Shown here piece after piece: positions 19,890-29,699 of a stretch of 64,000 bases of DNA. Every line of letters starts with the position of its first letter. The first letter of the stretch is position 1. Origin of the DNA: Paraburkholderia phytofirmans PsJN (GTDB lineage Bacteria; Pseudomonadota; Gammaproteobacteria; Burkholderiales; Burkholderiaceae); NCBI RefSeq assembly GCF_000020125.1, contig NC_010681.1, positions 3,286,001 through 3,350,000 of the forward strand, given 5' to 3'. The notes below the pieces were generated by a model. That model ran no database searches. It worked only from the letters and a program-made list of their open reading frames with translations, and had not been told where the DNA came from. The position numbers and the translations under genes are program-made.

Positions 19890-20504
19890 ATGAGGCCGGC
19901 GCGCGAACACATTACCGGACTGTTGCTAGCGGGCGGCCGCGGCATGCGCATGGGCGGCGCCGACAAGGGCCTGCAAATGCTGCACGGCGAACCGCTCGCC
20001 GCGCATGTGCTCAAGCGCCTCGCGCCGCAAACCGGCGCCCTTCTGATCAGCGCCAATCGTCACCTCGAGACTTACAACGTACTCGGCGCGCCGTTCGGCG
20101 CTACGGTGGTGGAGGACACCCTAGCTGGATTTCCAGGCCCGCTAGCCGGCCTGCTTGCCGGGTTGCGCGTAGCCGCGACCGGCTATGTGCTCAGTGCGCC
20201 CTGCGACTCGCCGTGGCTGCCCGCCAATCTGGCCGATCGCCTCGCGTACGCGCTGGACTCGAACGCAGCCGACGTTGCCACGGTCACCACTATCGACGCG
20301 CACGGCCAAACGTCCTTGCATCCCGTCTTCGCGCTCATTCGCACGAGCCTCGCGCACGATCTGTCGGGCTTTCTGGAAGCCGGCGAGCGTAAAGTTCGCG
20401 CGTGGTACGCGCGCCACAAGACGGTGGAAGTCGTCTTTACCGACGAGCGCGCGTTTTACAATATCAATTCGCTACAAGAACTCGCCGACCTCCAGCGTGA
20501 TTGA
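19890..20504 (+). CDS. mobA: Molybdenum cofactor guanylyltransferase MobA
   Basis: Attaches GMP to molybdopterin to make the guanine dinucleotide cofactor. The 204-residue protein has the nucleotide-binding start LLLAGGRGMRMGGADKGL (residues 10-27) and the metal site SAPCDSPWLP. I chose ATG at 19890, 10 nt after moaA; it has a matching N-terminus for the family, whereas the longer in-frame start lies inside moaA. It lies between moaA and moeA. Confidence 0.94.
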   Translation: MRPAREHITGLLLAGGRGMRMGGADKGLQMLHGEPLAAHVLKRLAPQTGALLISANRHLETYNVLGAPFGATVVEDTLAGFPGPLAGLLAGLRVAATGYVLSAPCDSPWLPANLADRLAYALDSNAADVATVTTIDAHGQTSLHPVFALIRTSLAHDLSGFLEAGERKVRAWYARHKTVEVVFTDERAFYNINSLQELADLQRD

Positions 20505-20584
20505 GGCCCCGGTTGAAATCCCGCTCCGGCCGCACGGCAACCGCCGCTCCCGCACCCGCCGCCGGTCGCGACGCTCAGCTCTTC

Positions 20585-21886
20585 ATGACCACGTCTAACG
20601 AATTTTCCCGCTGCGTCGCGCAGTACGATCCTCACGCGCTACCTGTCCCGGCCGCACAGGCGATTGTTCGCCAGTGGGCCGTGCCCGTCACGGCGGTTGA
20701 ACGCGTGGCCTTGCGCGACGCGCTCGACCGCGTGCTCGCGGGCGATATCGTGTCGCCGATCGACGTCCCGTCGCACGACAACTCCGCCATGGACGGCTAC
20801 GCGTTCAACCGCGCGGCGCTCGCCACGGGCGCGGCCACTGTCGAACTGGCGGTCGTCGGCAAGGCGCTGGCCGGGCATCCGTTCGCGGGCCGCGTCGAGG
20901 CCGCGCAATGCGTGCGCGTCATGACCGGCGCATGCATGCCGGCCGACTGCGACACGGTCGTGCCGCAAGAACTCGTCGAGCGCGGCGCCGATGCCGATTC
21001 GATCCGGTTTGCGGCCAACGCCGTGGCGGCCGGCGCAAACCGGCGTCTCGCTGGCGAAGACCTCGCGCGCGGTCATGCCGCGCTGCGGGCGGGCCGCATC
21101 ATGCGCGCGTCGGATCTCGGTTTGCTGGCCTCGCTCGGTATCGGCGAAGTCAATGTGAGGCGGCGTCTACGCGTCGCCTTCTTCTCGACCGGCGACGAAT
21201 TGCGCTCGCTCGGCGAGCCGCTCGATCCGGGTTGCGTGTACGACAGCAACCGCTACACGCTGTTTGCCATGCTGCGGCGCCTGAACGTCGACACGCTCGA
21301 CCTCGGCGTGGTGCGCGACGAGCCCGCCGCGATGGAAGCCGCCTTGCGCAGCGCCGCGGCGAACGCCGACGTGGTGCTGACCTCGGGCGGCGTCTCGGTC
21401 GGCGAGGCGGATTTCACCAAGCAACTGCTGCAAACTTTCGGCGACGTCGCGTTCTGGAGTCTCGCCATGCGCCCGGGCCGCCCGCTCGCCTTCGGCCGCG
21501 TCTGGTCCGGCGAGCGGCCGGGCCTCGGGCTTCCCGCGTTATTCTTCGGTTTGCCGGGAAATCCGGTCGCCGTGATGGTGGCGTTCTATCAGATCGTGCG
21601 AGAAGTGCTGCTGCTGATGTCCGGCGCCACGCCGCAACCGCTGCCGGTCATCCACGCCATGAGCCGCCGGGCCATCCGCAAACGCGCCGGGCGCACCGAA
21701 TTTCAACGCGGCGTCGCGGAACAGGACGCGCATGGACAATGGCACGTCACGCCGACCGGTTCGCAAAGCTCCGGCGTGCTGAGTTCGATGAGCGAAGCCA
21801 ATTGCTTCATCGTGCTCGGGCACGATGACGGCGAGGTCGCCGAAGGAGAGCGCGTCGCGATCATGCTGTTCGACGGTCTCATCTGA
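20585..21886 (+). CDS. moeA: Molybdopterin molybdenumtransferase MoeA
   Basis: Inserts molybdate into adenylylated molybdopterin. The 433-residue protein has the conserved SPIDVPSHDNSAMDGYA stretch, the FFSTGDEL motif, TSGGVSVGEADF and the GLPGNPVAVMV motif near the molybdate site, with a C-terminal beta-barrel domain. I chose ATG at 20585 (MTTSNEFSRC); an earlier TTG would overlap mobA. Last gene of the moaA-mobA-moeA cluster. Confidence 0.95.
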   Translation: MTTSNEFSRCVAQYDPHALPVPAAQAIVRQWAVPVTAVERVALRDALDRVLAGDIVSPIDVPSHDNSAMDGYAFNRAALATGAATVELAVVGKALAGHPFAGRVEAAQCVRVMTGACMPADCDTVVPQELVERGADADSIRFAANAVAAGANRRLAGEDLARGHAALRAGRIMRASDLGLLASLGIGEVNVRRRLRVAFFSTGDELRSLGEPLDPGCVYDSNRYTLFAMLRRLNVDTLDLGVVRDEPAAMEAALRSAAANADVVLTSGGVSVGEADFTKQLLQTFGDVAFWSLAMRPGRPLAFGRVWSGERPGLGLPALFFGLPGNPVAVMVAFYQIVREVLLLMSGATPQPLPVIHAMSRRAIRKRAGRTEFQRGVAEQDAHGQWHVTPTGSQSSGVLSSMSEANCFIVLGHDDGEVAEGERVAIMLFDGLI

Positions 21887-21973
21887 CGGCGCACGCGGGG
21901 CTGAAGCAACGCACCCGCCAGCGCTCATTGACTGCTTTACCCATTACCACTACGACACACGGGTTTGACTTAC

Positions 21974-22249
21974 ATGAAAAAACAGATCTCGTTCATTGCA
22001 CCGGGACAGACGGCCAAAGCACTGATCCTCGTGTACCTGACGTTTTCGGTGCCGATCGTGCTGCTGGGCGTGCTGGTCGCGTTCGTGCGCTACGGTTCGG
22101 TGGAACTGAGCACGGTGTTCAGCGCGCTGCTGCTGAATGCGATTCTCGGTTTCATCCTGCTGTGGATCGCCTGTCATGCGTACAACTGGGTGGCGTCGCG
22201 CTTCGGCGGTATTGAAATCCAATTGACCGACGCGCCGGAAGAGGCCTGA
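21974..22249 (+). CDS. Small conserved membrane protein, function unknown
   Basis: A 91-residue protein with two membrane segments, about residues 17-40 (LILVYLTFSVPIVLLGVLVAFV) and 48-70. The short loops put both ends in the cytoplasm if the positive-inside rule holds (MKKQ at the start). No family is recognised. Its stop codon shares a base with the start of the GNAT gene (TGATG), so the pair is coupled. Confidence 0.75.
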   Translation: MKKQISFIAPGQTAKALILVYLTFSVPIVLLGVLVAFVRYGSVELSTVFSALLLNAILGFILLWIACHAYNWVASRFGGIEIQLTDAPEEA

Positions 22250-22737
22250 TGCCCGCGACGATCCGCGCCGCCACGCCCGCGGACACCGGCGCCATCTTCG
22301 CGCTGACGTACGAACTTGCGCAGTTCGAAAGCCTCACGCACGTGTTCGTTGCGACGGAAGACGGCTTGCGCGACGCGCTGTTCGGCGCGCGGCCTTCCAT
22401 TGAAGGGTTGGTGGCGGAGAGCGAAGGCGGCATCGTCGGCTATGCGCTGTTCTTTCACAATTACTCGAGCTTTGTCGGCAAGCGCGGACTGTATCTCGAA
22501 GACGTCTACGTGCAACCCTCGCAACGCGGTAGCGGTCTTGGCACCGCGTTGTTGCAGCGTCTTGCCGCATTGGCGGTGGAACGGCAGTGCGGGCGGTTCG
22601 AATGGACCGTGCTCGATTGGAACAAGCAGGCCATCAGCTTCTATGAAAAGTTGGGCGCGGCTGTCATGCCGGATTGGCGCGTGGTGCGTCTGGCGGGCGA
22701 AGCGCTGGAGCAGCTGGCGGCGGGCGCAGGCGCCTGA
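22249..22737 (+). CDS. GNAT family N-acetyltransferase
   Basis: A 162-residue GCN5-related acetyltransferase. The acetyl-CoA site is visible as LEDVYVQPSQRGSGLGTALLQ (about residues 83-103), and the late motif NKQAISFYEKLGA is typical. It resembles small-molecule (diamine/thialysine type) acetyltransferases by overall pattern, but the substrate cannot be assigned. Translationally coupled to the upstream membrane protein. Confidence 0.88.
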   Translation: MPATIRAATPADTGAIFALTYELAQFESLTHVFVATEDGLRDALFGARPSIEGLVAESEGGIVGYALFFHNYSSFVGKRGLYLEDVYVQPSQRGSGLGTALLQRLAALAVERQCGRFEWTVLDWNKQAISFYEKLGAAVMPDWRVVRLAGEALEQLAAGAGA

Positions 22738-22822
22738 GCAAGCGCCAGCGTATTCTTGCGTTGGTTTTCGCGGAGCCGACTTGCCACGCCGCCATGACTA
22801 GCAAACCACTAGCGCCACTGCG

Positions 22823-24271
22823 CTATGGCTCGTCGGGATCCACACCCGACAGCGCATCGCCGAGCAACCCACTAGCCTCTTCACCCGGCAACGCTTCGAC
22901 ATCGCGCAGTCTTCGGCTCATGACGCGTGTGCGCGTTTCCGCCGCTTCAATAGAACGCGTCACAGTTTCCAGTTGCGCCTTCGTCTTGGCCAGCACATCA
23001 CCAAATTTGCCGAACTCCGTTTTCACCGCGCCGAGCACCTGCCACACCTCGCTCGATCGCTTCTCGATCGCGAGCGTGCGGAAACCCATCTGCAAACTAT
23101 TGAGCAAGGCGGTCAGCGTTGTCGGCCCCGCAATCGTCACCCGATAGTCGCGTTGCAGCAGGTCCGTCAGGCCCGGCCGACGCAGCACTTCCGCGTATAG
23201 ACCTTCCGTCGGCAAAAACAGCAGCGCGAAGTCGGTGGTGTGCGGCGGCGACACGTACTTCTCCGCGATCGTGCGCGCCTCGGCACGAATCCGCGCTTCG
23301 AGCGCGCGTGACGCTTCTTCCACCGCAACCGGATCGGCGCGCTCCTGCGCTTCGATCAGACGTTCGTAGTCTTCACGCGGAAATTTGGCGTCGATGGGCA
23401 GCCACACAGGTGTGGCCGAAGCGCCCTGCTCCGCTCGCCCCGGCAGCTTGATCGCAAACTCGACGCGCTCCGCGCTTCTCGGCACAGTCGCAATGTTTTT
23501 CGCGTACTGGTCAGCGGTGAGCAATTGCTCGAGCAACACTTCGAGCTGCACTTCACCCCACGTGCCCCGCGTCTTCACATTGGTAAGAACCTTTTTCAGA
23601 TCACCGACGCCGGCGGCCAGCGTCTGCATCTCGCCCAGTCCACGGTGCACCTGTTCGAGCCGGTCCGACACCAGCTTGAACGACTCACCCAAACGCTGTT
23701 CAAGCGTAGCGTGCAATTTTTCGTCGACGGTGCGGCGCATTTCGTCGAGCTTGAGCGAGTTGTTCGCCTCGATATCCTTCAGCCGCTGTTCGATGGTCGC
23801 GCGCACTTCGGCGAAGCGGCGGTCGTTCGCCTCGGTGAGCTGCCCCAATTGCAGGCTTAGCGTATCGCCGAACTGTTTGAGCGAGCGGCCTTGTTCGTCG
23901 CGCGCCTGCTGGGCCTGCGCCTGCAGACTGTGGCGCACGGCGTCGAGCTGTTGCGCGAAGCCGTCTATCTTGCCGGCCTGCACCGTCGTCATGCTGCTGA
24001 ACTGCGCGGCCAGCGTCTGCTGAAAGTGCGCGAAGCCGCTGCTCTGTTCGGTGCGCGACACGCGCGCCGTCTCGGCGATGTCATTGCGCAGTTGCCGCTC
24101 AAGCCGCTCATAGGCGTGCGCTTGCGCGTCGGCCGCCACGTCGATGCGTTCGTTGAGCAACTCGAACTGCTCGTTGTCCTCCGTGCGGCTATGCCCGCGC
24201 ATCAGCAAGGCCAGTGCGATAACCAAGGCGACCGCCAGCACGGCGACGGCCACCACCAGATACATTGTCAT
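22823..24271 (-). CDS. rmuC: DNA recombination protein RmuC
   Basis: Limits DNA inversions and rearrangements; a nuclease-like domain protein anchored in the membrane. The 482-residue protein has an N-terminal membrane helix (residues 3-25), a long coiled-coil (about 35-220, Gln/Glu/Arg-rich), then the conserved RmuC domain with WGEVQLEVLLEQLL and DAKFPREDYERLIEA. It overlaps the upstream dehydrogenase by 4 nt (ATGA). Confidence 0.94.
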   Translation of the reverse strand: MTMYLVVAVAVLAVALVIALALLMRGHSRTEDNEQFELLNERIDVAADAQAHAYERLERQLRNDIAETARVSRTEQSSGFAHFQQTLAAQFSSMTTVQAGKIDGFAQQLDAVRHSLQAQAQQARDEQGRSLKQFGDTLSLQLGQLTEANDRRFAEVRATIEQRLKDIEANNSLKLDEMRRTVDEKLHATLEQRLGESFKLVSDRLEQVHRGLGEMQTLAAGVGDLKKVLTNVKTRGTWGEVQLEVLLEQLLTADQYAKNIATVPRSAERVEFAIKLPGRAEQGASATPVWLPIDAKFPREDYERLIEAQERADPVAVEEASRALEARIRAEARTIAEKYVSPPHTTDFALLFLPTEGLYAEVLRRPGLTDLLQRDYRVTIAGPTTLTALLNSLQMGFRTLAIEKRSSEVWQVLGAVKTEFGKFGDVLAKTKAQLETVTRSIEAAETRTRVMSRRLRDVEALPGEEASGLLGDALSGVDPDEP

Positions 24272-25257
24272 GAACGCGCCTTGCCGATGACCTCGGGGTT
24301 GACCGGGTTCGGCGGCCGCCCCGCGCGCGGACCTTCGCCCAGGCCCGCGATCAGATTGTCCGCGGCGAGATTCGCCATGGCGCGGCGCGTGGCTTCAGTC
24401 GCGCTGGCAATGTGCGGCGTCAGCACGACATTCGGTACGCTGAGCAGATCCTGATTCAGATTGGGCTCGCCTTCGAACACATCGAGACCAGCGGCGGCAA
24501 TCTGCTTCGAGCGTAATGCTTCGACCAGCGCTGCGTCATCGACGATGCCGCCTCGCGCGATATTCGTAAGCGTCGCGGTCGGTTTCATCAGCGCGAGTTC
24601 AGCCGCTCCGATCGTGTGATGGTTCTCCTTCGTGTACGGCAGTACGAGCACGACGTGATCCGCACGCCGCAACAGGTCCTGCTTCGATACATACTCCGCG
24701 TTCAACTCAGCCTCGATCTCGGGCGCCACGCGCGAACGATTGTGATAAATCACCTGCATGTCGAAGCCCTTCGCGCGACGCGCGAGCGCCTGGCCAATAC
24801 GGCCCATGCCGATCACGCCGAGCGTCGAGCCGTGCAAATCGCTGCCGAGGAACGCGTCATACGCCCACTTCTGCCATTGGCCCCCGCGCAGCCAGTGCTC
24901 CGATTCGGTGATGCGGCGCGCCGCCGCCATCATCAACGCCCAGCCGAAGTCCGCTGTCGATTCGTTCAACACGTCCGGCGTGTTCGTGCCGAGCACGTTG
25001 GCCGCGTTGAAAGCGGCCACGTCGAAGTTGTTGTAGCCCACCGCCATATTCGACACCACACGCAGACGCGGCGCCGCCGCGAGCTCGGCGGCACCGACCG
25101 GGTCGCCCGCGGTCAGGGCGCCGTCTTTATCCGCGAGACGGCGCTTCAGTTCGTCGGCGGCCAACACGTCGCCCTGATTCCAGTCGACGTCGAAATATTG
25201 TTTGAGCCGTTCGATCACATCGGGAAAGATCGGACGGGCGACGAGGATCTTCTGCAT
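24268..25257 (-). CDS. 2-hydroxyacid dehydrogenase (glyoxylate/hydroxypyruvate reductase type)
   Basis: NAD(P)-dependent D-2-hydroxyacid dehydrogenase of 329 residues. The Rossmann motif is GVIGMGRIGQALARRAKGF, the catalytic Arg lies in NIARGGIVDD, Glu in FEGEP and His in LTPHIASAT. The class includes glyoxylate and hydroxypyruvate reductases; the substrate here is not certain. I chose ATG at 25257 (MQKILVARP); the frame stays open upstream, but that stretch lies within the antiporter gene. The neighbours are an antiporter and RmuC. Confidence 0.9.
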   Translation of the reverse strand: MQKILVARPIFPDVIERLKQYFDVDWNQGDVLAADELKRRLADKDGALTAGDPVGAAELAAAPRLRVVSNMAVGYNNFDVAAFNAANVLGTNTPDVLNESTADFGWALMMAAARRITESEHWLRGGQWQKWAYDAFLGSDLHGSTLGVIGMGRIGQALARRAKGFDMQVIYHNRSRVAPEIEAELNAEYVSKQDLLRRADHVVLVLPYTKENHHTIGAAELALMKPTATLTNIARGGIVDDAALVEALRSKQIAAAGLDVFEGEPNLNQDLLSVPNVVLTPHIASATEATRRAMANLAADNLIAGLGEGPRAGRPPNPVNPEVIGKARS

Positions 25258-25298
25258 TGCAATTCTCCGTAAGCGCGTCGAGTTCGATTGCCTCGGCG

Positions 25299-26729
25299 TC
25301 AAAAAAAGAGCCAGCCGGTGACAAGAAAAAGCGGCAACAACACCGCGGCTGACCAGCCCAGATACGCGAAAAAACCCGGCATGCGAACACCGCGCGATTC
25401 CGCGATTGCCTTCACCATGAAGTTCGGCGCATTGCCGATATACGTGTTCGCGCCCATGAACACCGCGCCGGCGGAGATCGCCGCGAGCGTGGTGGCGCCG
25501 GTGGTCATGAGCGTCTGCGCGTCGCCGCCGGCCAGGTTGAAGAACACGAGGTAAGTCGGCGCGTTGTCGAGGAACGAAGATAGCAGTCCGGTCGCCCAGA
25601 AGTACATCAGATCGTGCGGCTGGCCCGAGGCGTCGTTGACCAGATGGACGATGCCCGCGAACGCACCCGCCTCGCCCGCGCGCAAAATCGTGATGACCGG
25701 CGCGATCGTCACGAAGATGCCGGCGAAAAGTTTGGCCACTTCTTCGATCGGCGCCCAGTTGAAGTCGTTGCCCGCGCGAGCCGCGCGCGGCGTAAGCGCC
25801 AACGAGAGCAAGGTGACGCAGATCAGCGCGGCATCGCGCACGGCGTTTTGCAGCGCCACATGCGTGCCGAACACCTCGAATTCCACGCCAGGTTTCCACA
25901 GCCCGCTCATCAGCACGAGCGCGATTACGGCGGCAAGCAACACAAAATTGATTTTGCCGTCGATGCCGAGCGGCGGCGTGTCGGGCGTCGGATCGAGAAA
26001 ACGCGAGCGCTCTTCTTCGCGCCGATGAAAATAGTGCGAGTCCAGCGCATAGAACCCGACCAGCAGCACGCCGCAGACGAACAGCATCGGCAGCGCGAGG
26101 TGCGTGGTGGTCCAGAAAAAACTCACGCCTTGCAGAAAGCCGAGAAAGAGCGGCGGGTCGCCCAGCGGCGAAAGCGAACCACCCGCGTTGGCCACGAGGA
26201 AGATAAAAAACACGACTACGTGAATGACGTGCTTGCGATTGTCGTTGGCGCGCAGCAACGGACGGATCAGCAACATGGCGGCACCGGTCGTGCCCATGAT
26301 GCTCGCGAACAAAGTGCCGAGCGCGAGGATCGAGGTGTTCAGGCGCGGCGTGCCATGCAGATTGCCGCGCACGCAGATGCCGCCCGCCACGGTGTAGAGC
26401 GCCGTCAGCAACACGATGAACGGTATGTATTCTTCAAGCAGCGCATGCACGAGCGTGCCGAATGCGGCGCTGCTGCCGTAGTTGAGCGCGAACGGCACGA
26501 GAAACACCAGCGCCCACGCCGCCGCGATCTTGCCGAAATGGTGATGCCAGAACGCCGGCGCGATCAACGGAAATACCGCGATCGACAGCAGCACGCCCGC
26601 GAACGGCAGTCCCCACAGCGCCGACAAGGTCGCGCCGTCGAGCGTGGCGGCCGACGCCAGCTGCGGCCAGCCGGCCAGCGTCAATGCAGCCGCGAGCGCC
26701 ATGCCCGTCCAGACGGCACGTCCTTTCAT
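25299..26729 (-). CDS. Sodium:proton antiporter of the ArsB/NhaD superfamily
   Basis: A 476-residue membrane transporter. It has a cleavable-looking N-terminus (LTLAGWPQLASA) and about 12 membrane segments. The paired motifs ANAGGSLSPLGDPPLFLGF and LSSFLDNAPTYLVFF are the two inverted-repeat halves that bind the ion in the ion-transporter superfamily. NhaD-type proteins exchange Na+ or Li+ for H+; the exact ion is inferred. ATG at 26729 gives a sensible leader. It lies 75 nt after the LutC-like gene. Confidence 0.8.
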   Translation of the reverse strand: MKGRAVWTGMALAAALTLAGWPQLASAATLDGATLSALWGLPFAGVLLSIAVFPLIAPAFWHHHFGKIAAAWALVFLVPFALNYGSSAAFGTLVHALLEEYIPFIVLLTALYTVAGGICVRGNLHGTPRLNTSILALGTLFASIMGTTGAAMLLIRPLLRANDNRKHVIHVVVFFIFLVANAGGSLSPLGDPPLFLGFLQGVSFFWTTTHLALPMLFVCGVLLVGFYALDSHYFHRREEERSRFLDPTPDTPPLGIDGKINFVLLAAVIALVLMSGLWKPGVEFEVFGTHVALQNAVRDAALICVTLLSLALTPRAARAGNDFNWAPIEEVAKLFAGIFVTIAPVITILRAGEAGAFAGIVHLVNDASGQPHDLMYFWATGLLSSFLDNAPTYLVFFNLAGGDAQTLMTTGATTLAAISAGAVFMGANTYIGNAPNFMVKAIAESRGVRMPGFFAYLGWSAAVLLPLFLVTGWLFF

Positions 26730-26803
26730 AGGTTTGAAGTCCTTGTTATTGATTGCGACCGCGCATCGGAGCATGCGTTTTGCGGCACGGCCGTGCTTGC
26801 CGC

Positions 26804-27466
26804 TCAGGCGCCCTGCACGACGATCACATGCACCCGGTAAGGCCCATGCGCGCCGAGCACGATGGTCTGTTCGATATCGCCGGTCCGCGAAGGCCCGGAG
26901 ACGAAGTTGACCGCGCGCGGCAGTTCGCCGCGTTCCTTGCGGATCAGTGCGAACGCCTCTTCGTGACCCGAGACGATGCGAGAAGCCGGCACGATCGCAA
27001 TGTGCGTTTCCGGAAGCAGACCGGCCGACGCATAAGTTTCCGGTCCCGACAGCAGCACTAGCGTGCCGGTCTCGGCGGTCGCGCAGAAGCAGCCGGTAAG
27101 ACCGACTACGTCGCCGTCTTGCGGCTTGCGAAATTCGACGGTGAGGCCGGCTTCGGCCCAATGCAGATCTTGCAGCGTTTGCCAGGCGATGGCTTGCAGC
27201 GGCAATGCATGCTGCGTGAGGTAGCGGTGCGCCGCGGCCGGCACGTCGCTCAGTGCTGCAACCGAGTCCACCGTGGTCGCCATTTTTTGCGCTTCTTCAA
27301 TGAAGTGCGCAACGAGGTCAACCGGCATCTCCGGACGCGGGCCGGCAGGATGGCGCGCGAGATAGTCCGCGGCGGCCTCGCGCTCGGAAGCTGACGGCTT
27401 GGGCTCACGCCCTTGTGCCGCGCGAATGCGCGCCAGGATGTTGCGGCGTGCGAGCGATGTGTCCAT
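26804..27466 (-). CDS. LutC/YkgG-type LUD-domain protein
   Basis: A 220-residue LUD-domain protein like LutC, one of three subunits of the L-lactate oxidation complex LutABC. Conserved GLTGCFCATAETGTLVLLSGPE and GPSRTGDIEQTIVLGAHGP stretches are present. The LutA and LutB iron-sulfur subunits are not adjacent: pncB is upstream and an antiporter downstream. It may work with distant partners or alone. ATG at 27466 is preferred to TTG at 27472. Confidence 0.82.
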   Translation of the reverse strand: MDTSLARRNILARIRAAQGREPKPSASEREAAADYLARHPAGPRPEMPVDLVAHFIEEAQKMATTVDSVAALSDVPAAAHRYLTQHALPLQAIAWQTLQDLHWAEAGLTVEFRKPQDGDVVGLTGCFCATAETGTLVLLSGPETYASAGLLPETHIAIVPASRIVSGHEEAFALIRKERGELPRAVNFVSGPSRTGDIEQTIVLGAHGPYRVHVIVVQGA

Positions 27467-27607
27467 GTGCAAAATCCTCGTGTCGACAGCCGTACGATAT
27501 GGCGAGAATTATACCGGCCACCCTGCGCGCGAACACCCTGGCCGAACGGCCTATTGCCGCGCATCGCAAGCGCGGCATAAGCTACTGACAGCTAGCGACG
27601 AACCGCG

Positions 27608-28804
27608 TTACTTCGCCGCCTCTTCCTCGGGTTGCGCAATGCCGAACACCTGGCGCAGATAGGCGAGATAAGCCTTGTCTTCGCACATGTTCTTGCCAGG
27701 CGAGTCCGACAGCTTCGCCACCGGCTGACCGTTACAGCGGACCATCTTGATGACGATCTGCAGCGGGTTATAGCCGAGGTCGTTGGTCAGATTCGTGCCC
27801 ACGCCGAACGCCAGCTTGCAGCGGCCGCGGAAGCGCTCGTAGAGTTGCAGCACTTTGGGAATGTCGAGCGCGTCGGAGAACACGAGGATCTTGGTGCGCG
27901 GGTCGCAGCGGTTCGCTTCGTAGTGCTTGAGCAGGCGTTCGCCCCAGTCGAACGGATCGCCGGAATCGTGGCGCGCGCCGTCGAACAGTTTGCAGAAGTA
28001 CATGTCGAAGTCGCGCAAAAACGCCTCCATGCCGTACACATCGGAGAGCGCGATGCCGAGGTCGCCGCGGTATTCCTTGGCCCACATTTCGAAGCCGTAG
28101 ATCTGCGAATCGCGCAGCCGCGGACCGAGCGCCTGACATGCCTGCAGGTATTCGTGCGCCATCGTGCCGAGCGGCGTGAGGCTGTGCTTCATCGCGTAGA
28201 ACACGTTGCTGGTGCCGGCGAACTGCTCGCCGAGGCCTTCCTTGAGCTTGAGGATCACCTCCTCGTGCCATTGCTTCGAGAAGCGACGGCGTGTGCCGTA
28301 GTCGGCGATCTTGCAGTCGGCGAATTCCGGACGCGCGCCGAGCAGCTGGATCTTGTCGACGAGGCGCCCGCGCCCTTCGCTGTAGTCCGGCTTTTGCTGC
28401 GTATTGCGGAAGTAGACTTCGTTGACGATCGCGAGCATCGGAATCTCGAACAGGATCGTATGCAGCCACGGTCCCTTGATCTCGATGTCGATTTCGCCAT
28501 TGCCCTTCGGCGACGGTTCGATCGAAATGTATTTTTCGTTCAGATGGAACAGCGCGAGAAACTCGATGAAGTCGCCCTTGATGAAGCGCATGCGCCGCAG
28601 GTAGTCGAGTTCGTCGTCGGTGAAGCGCAGTTGGCAGAGCTTGCGCACTTCGTCGCGAATCTCGCCGATGTACGGTACGAGATCGACATTCGGCGTACGG
28701 CAGCGGAAGCGATACTCCACGTTCGCCGCGGGAAAGTGATGCAACACCACTTGCATCATCGTGAACTTGTACAGATCGGTGTCGAGCAGCGAAGTAATAA
28801 TCAT
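27608..28804 (-). CDS. pncB: Nicotinate phosphoribosyltransferase
   Basis: Makes nicotinate mononucleotide from nicotinate and PRPP in NAD salvage. The 398-residue protein begins [18 protein letters not shown], the family start, and has YGTRRRFS, the [18 protein letters not shown] motif and [11 protein letters not shown]. The in-frame start at 28903 would add a non-conserved basic stretch, so I use 28804. It is divergent from fdxA, with a 301-nt gap. Confidence 0.96.
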   Translation of the reverse strand: MIITSLLDTDLYKFTMMQVVLHHFPAANVEYRFRCRTPNVDLVPYIGEIRDEVRKLCQLRFTDDELDYLRRMRFIKGDFIEFLALFHLNEKYISIEPSPKGNGEIDIEIKGPWLHTILFEIPMLAIVNEVYFRNTQQKPDYSEGRGRLVDKIQLLGARPEFADCKIADYGTRRRFSKQWHEEVILKLKEGLGEQFAGTSNVFYAMKHSLTPLGTMAHEYLQACQALGPRLRDSQIYGFEMWAKEYRGDLGIALSDVYGMEAFLRDFDMYFCKLFDGARHDSGDPFDWGERLLKHYEANRCDPRTKILVFSDALDIPKVLQLYERFRGRCKLAFGVGTNLTNDLGYNPLQIVIKMVRCNGQPVAKLSDSPGKNMCEDKAYLAYLRQVFGIAQPEEEAAK

Positions 28805-29105
28805 GATGGTGCGAACTGGACTGCGGAGAAACGGAAGGCCTGACACGAAGGCCCGACTCACCCATGCGCGACGGCACGCCCCGTGCGCACCGGCCTGACG
28901 CATGTTACCCGAATGCGCCGGTATTCAGCGCGCCGGCAGACTCCCGCGCCGGGCGCTCGGGAGAGCCACCGGGCGGACGTCATAAACTAATCACGAAAAC
29001 GTATAAACGGTCTTGCGCGATGCTGCATGTGCCTCTTGACGTTACGATACAATAGCGCTTTTGGCGTTTCCGCCTCCCCAGATACCGCATGCAGGAGCTG
29101 CCTGA
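28805..29105. other. pncB/fdxA divergent intergenic region
   Basis: 301 nt with no supported gene. It should hold both promoters. A TACAAT -10-like hexamer lies at 29048-29053 on the fdxA side, 52 nt before the start, but without a good -35. No clear operator was seen. Confidence 0.4.
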
Positions 29106-29429
29106 ATGACTCACGTTGTGACCGAAAGCTGCATCAAGTGCCGCTATACCGACTGTGTCGATGTGTGCCCGGTGGACTGCTTTCGCGAAGGTCCCAACTT
29201 CCTCGCGATCGACCCCGATGAATGCATCGACTGCGCCGTGTGCGTGGCCGAATGCCCGGTGAACGCCATTTATGCCGAAGAAGACGTGCCGGGCGACCAG
29301 CAGAACTTCATCGAGCTGAATGCCGAGCTCGCGAAGAACTGGCCGAGCATCACCAAGACCAAGGCACCGCTGCCGGAAGCCGACGAGTTCAAGGACGTGA
29401 AGGAAAAGCTCGAGCTGCTCGCACGTTGA
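29106..29429 (+). CDS. fdxA: Ferredoxin FdxA (7Fe type)
   Basis: A 107-residue ferredoxin with [3Fe-4S] and [4Fe-4S] clusters. Ligands are in [17 protein letters not shown] and [12 protein letters not shown]; the first has the spacing of the FdxA type. The long C-terminal tail ([19 protein letters not shown]) is typical of the proteobacterial family. Partners are unknown; it is a monocistronic gene before two tRNAs. Confidence 0.96.
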   Translation: MTHVVTESCIKCRYTDCVDVCPVDCFREGPNFLAIDPDECIDCAVCVAECPVNAIYAEEDVPGDQQNFIELNAELAKNWPSITKTKAPLPEADEFKDVKEKLELLAR

Positions 29430-29546
29430 GCCTCGCTGCCTGTCGCGTCTGCAGTCGAATTCGAATGAAATCGAGATGAACGCAGGGTATTGACAGGCGC
29501 TTAAGCTCCTCCTACAATTTCGTTTCTCTGCTGTTTGTTGTTCTGT

Positions 29547-29622
29547 TCCTCGATAGCTCAGTCGGTAGAGCGCCGGACTGTTAATCCGTAGGTCCCTGGT
29601 TCGAGCCCAGGTCGAGGAGCCA
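29547..29622 (+). tRNA. tRNA-Asn (GTT)
   Basis: A 76-nt tRNA including the encoded CCA. The acceptor arms TCCTCGA and TCGAGGA pair, the anticodon loop reads CTGTTAA with GTT, and the T-loop is GGTTCGAGCCC-like. An intrinsic terminator follows at once. Confidence 0.97.
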
Positions 29623-29630
29623 AGAATTGC

Positions 29631-29661
29631 AAAAGCCCGTTAACCAAGACGGGCTTTTTTA
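29631..29661 (+). terminator. Terminator after first tRNA-Asn
   Basis: AAGCCCGT and ACGGGCTT form a stem with an 8-nt loop, followed by TTTT and an A/T-rich stretch. Confidence 0.9.
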
Positions 29662-29699
29662 TGTAGATCAAGCTGTAGTTAATCAAGTTGTACTGCTGT

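Noticed and set aside
24268..25899. Possible N-terminal extension of the hydroxyacid dehydrogenase
   Set aside because: The extra 214 codons overlap the antiporter gene in another frame; the family start is at 25257.
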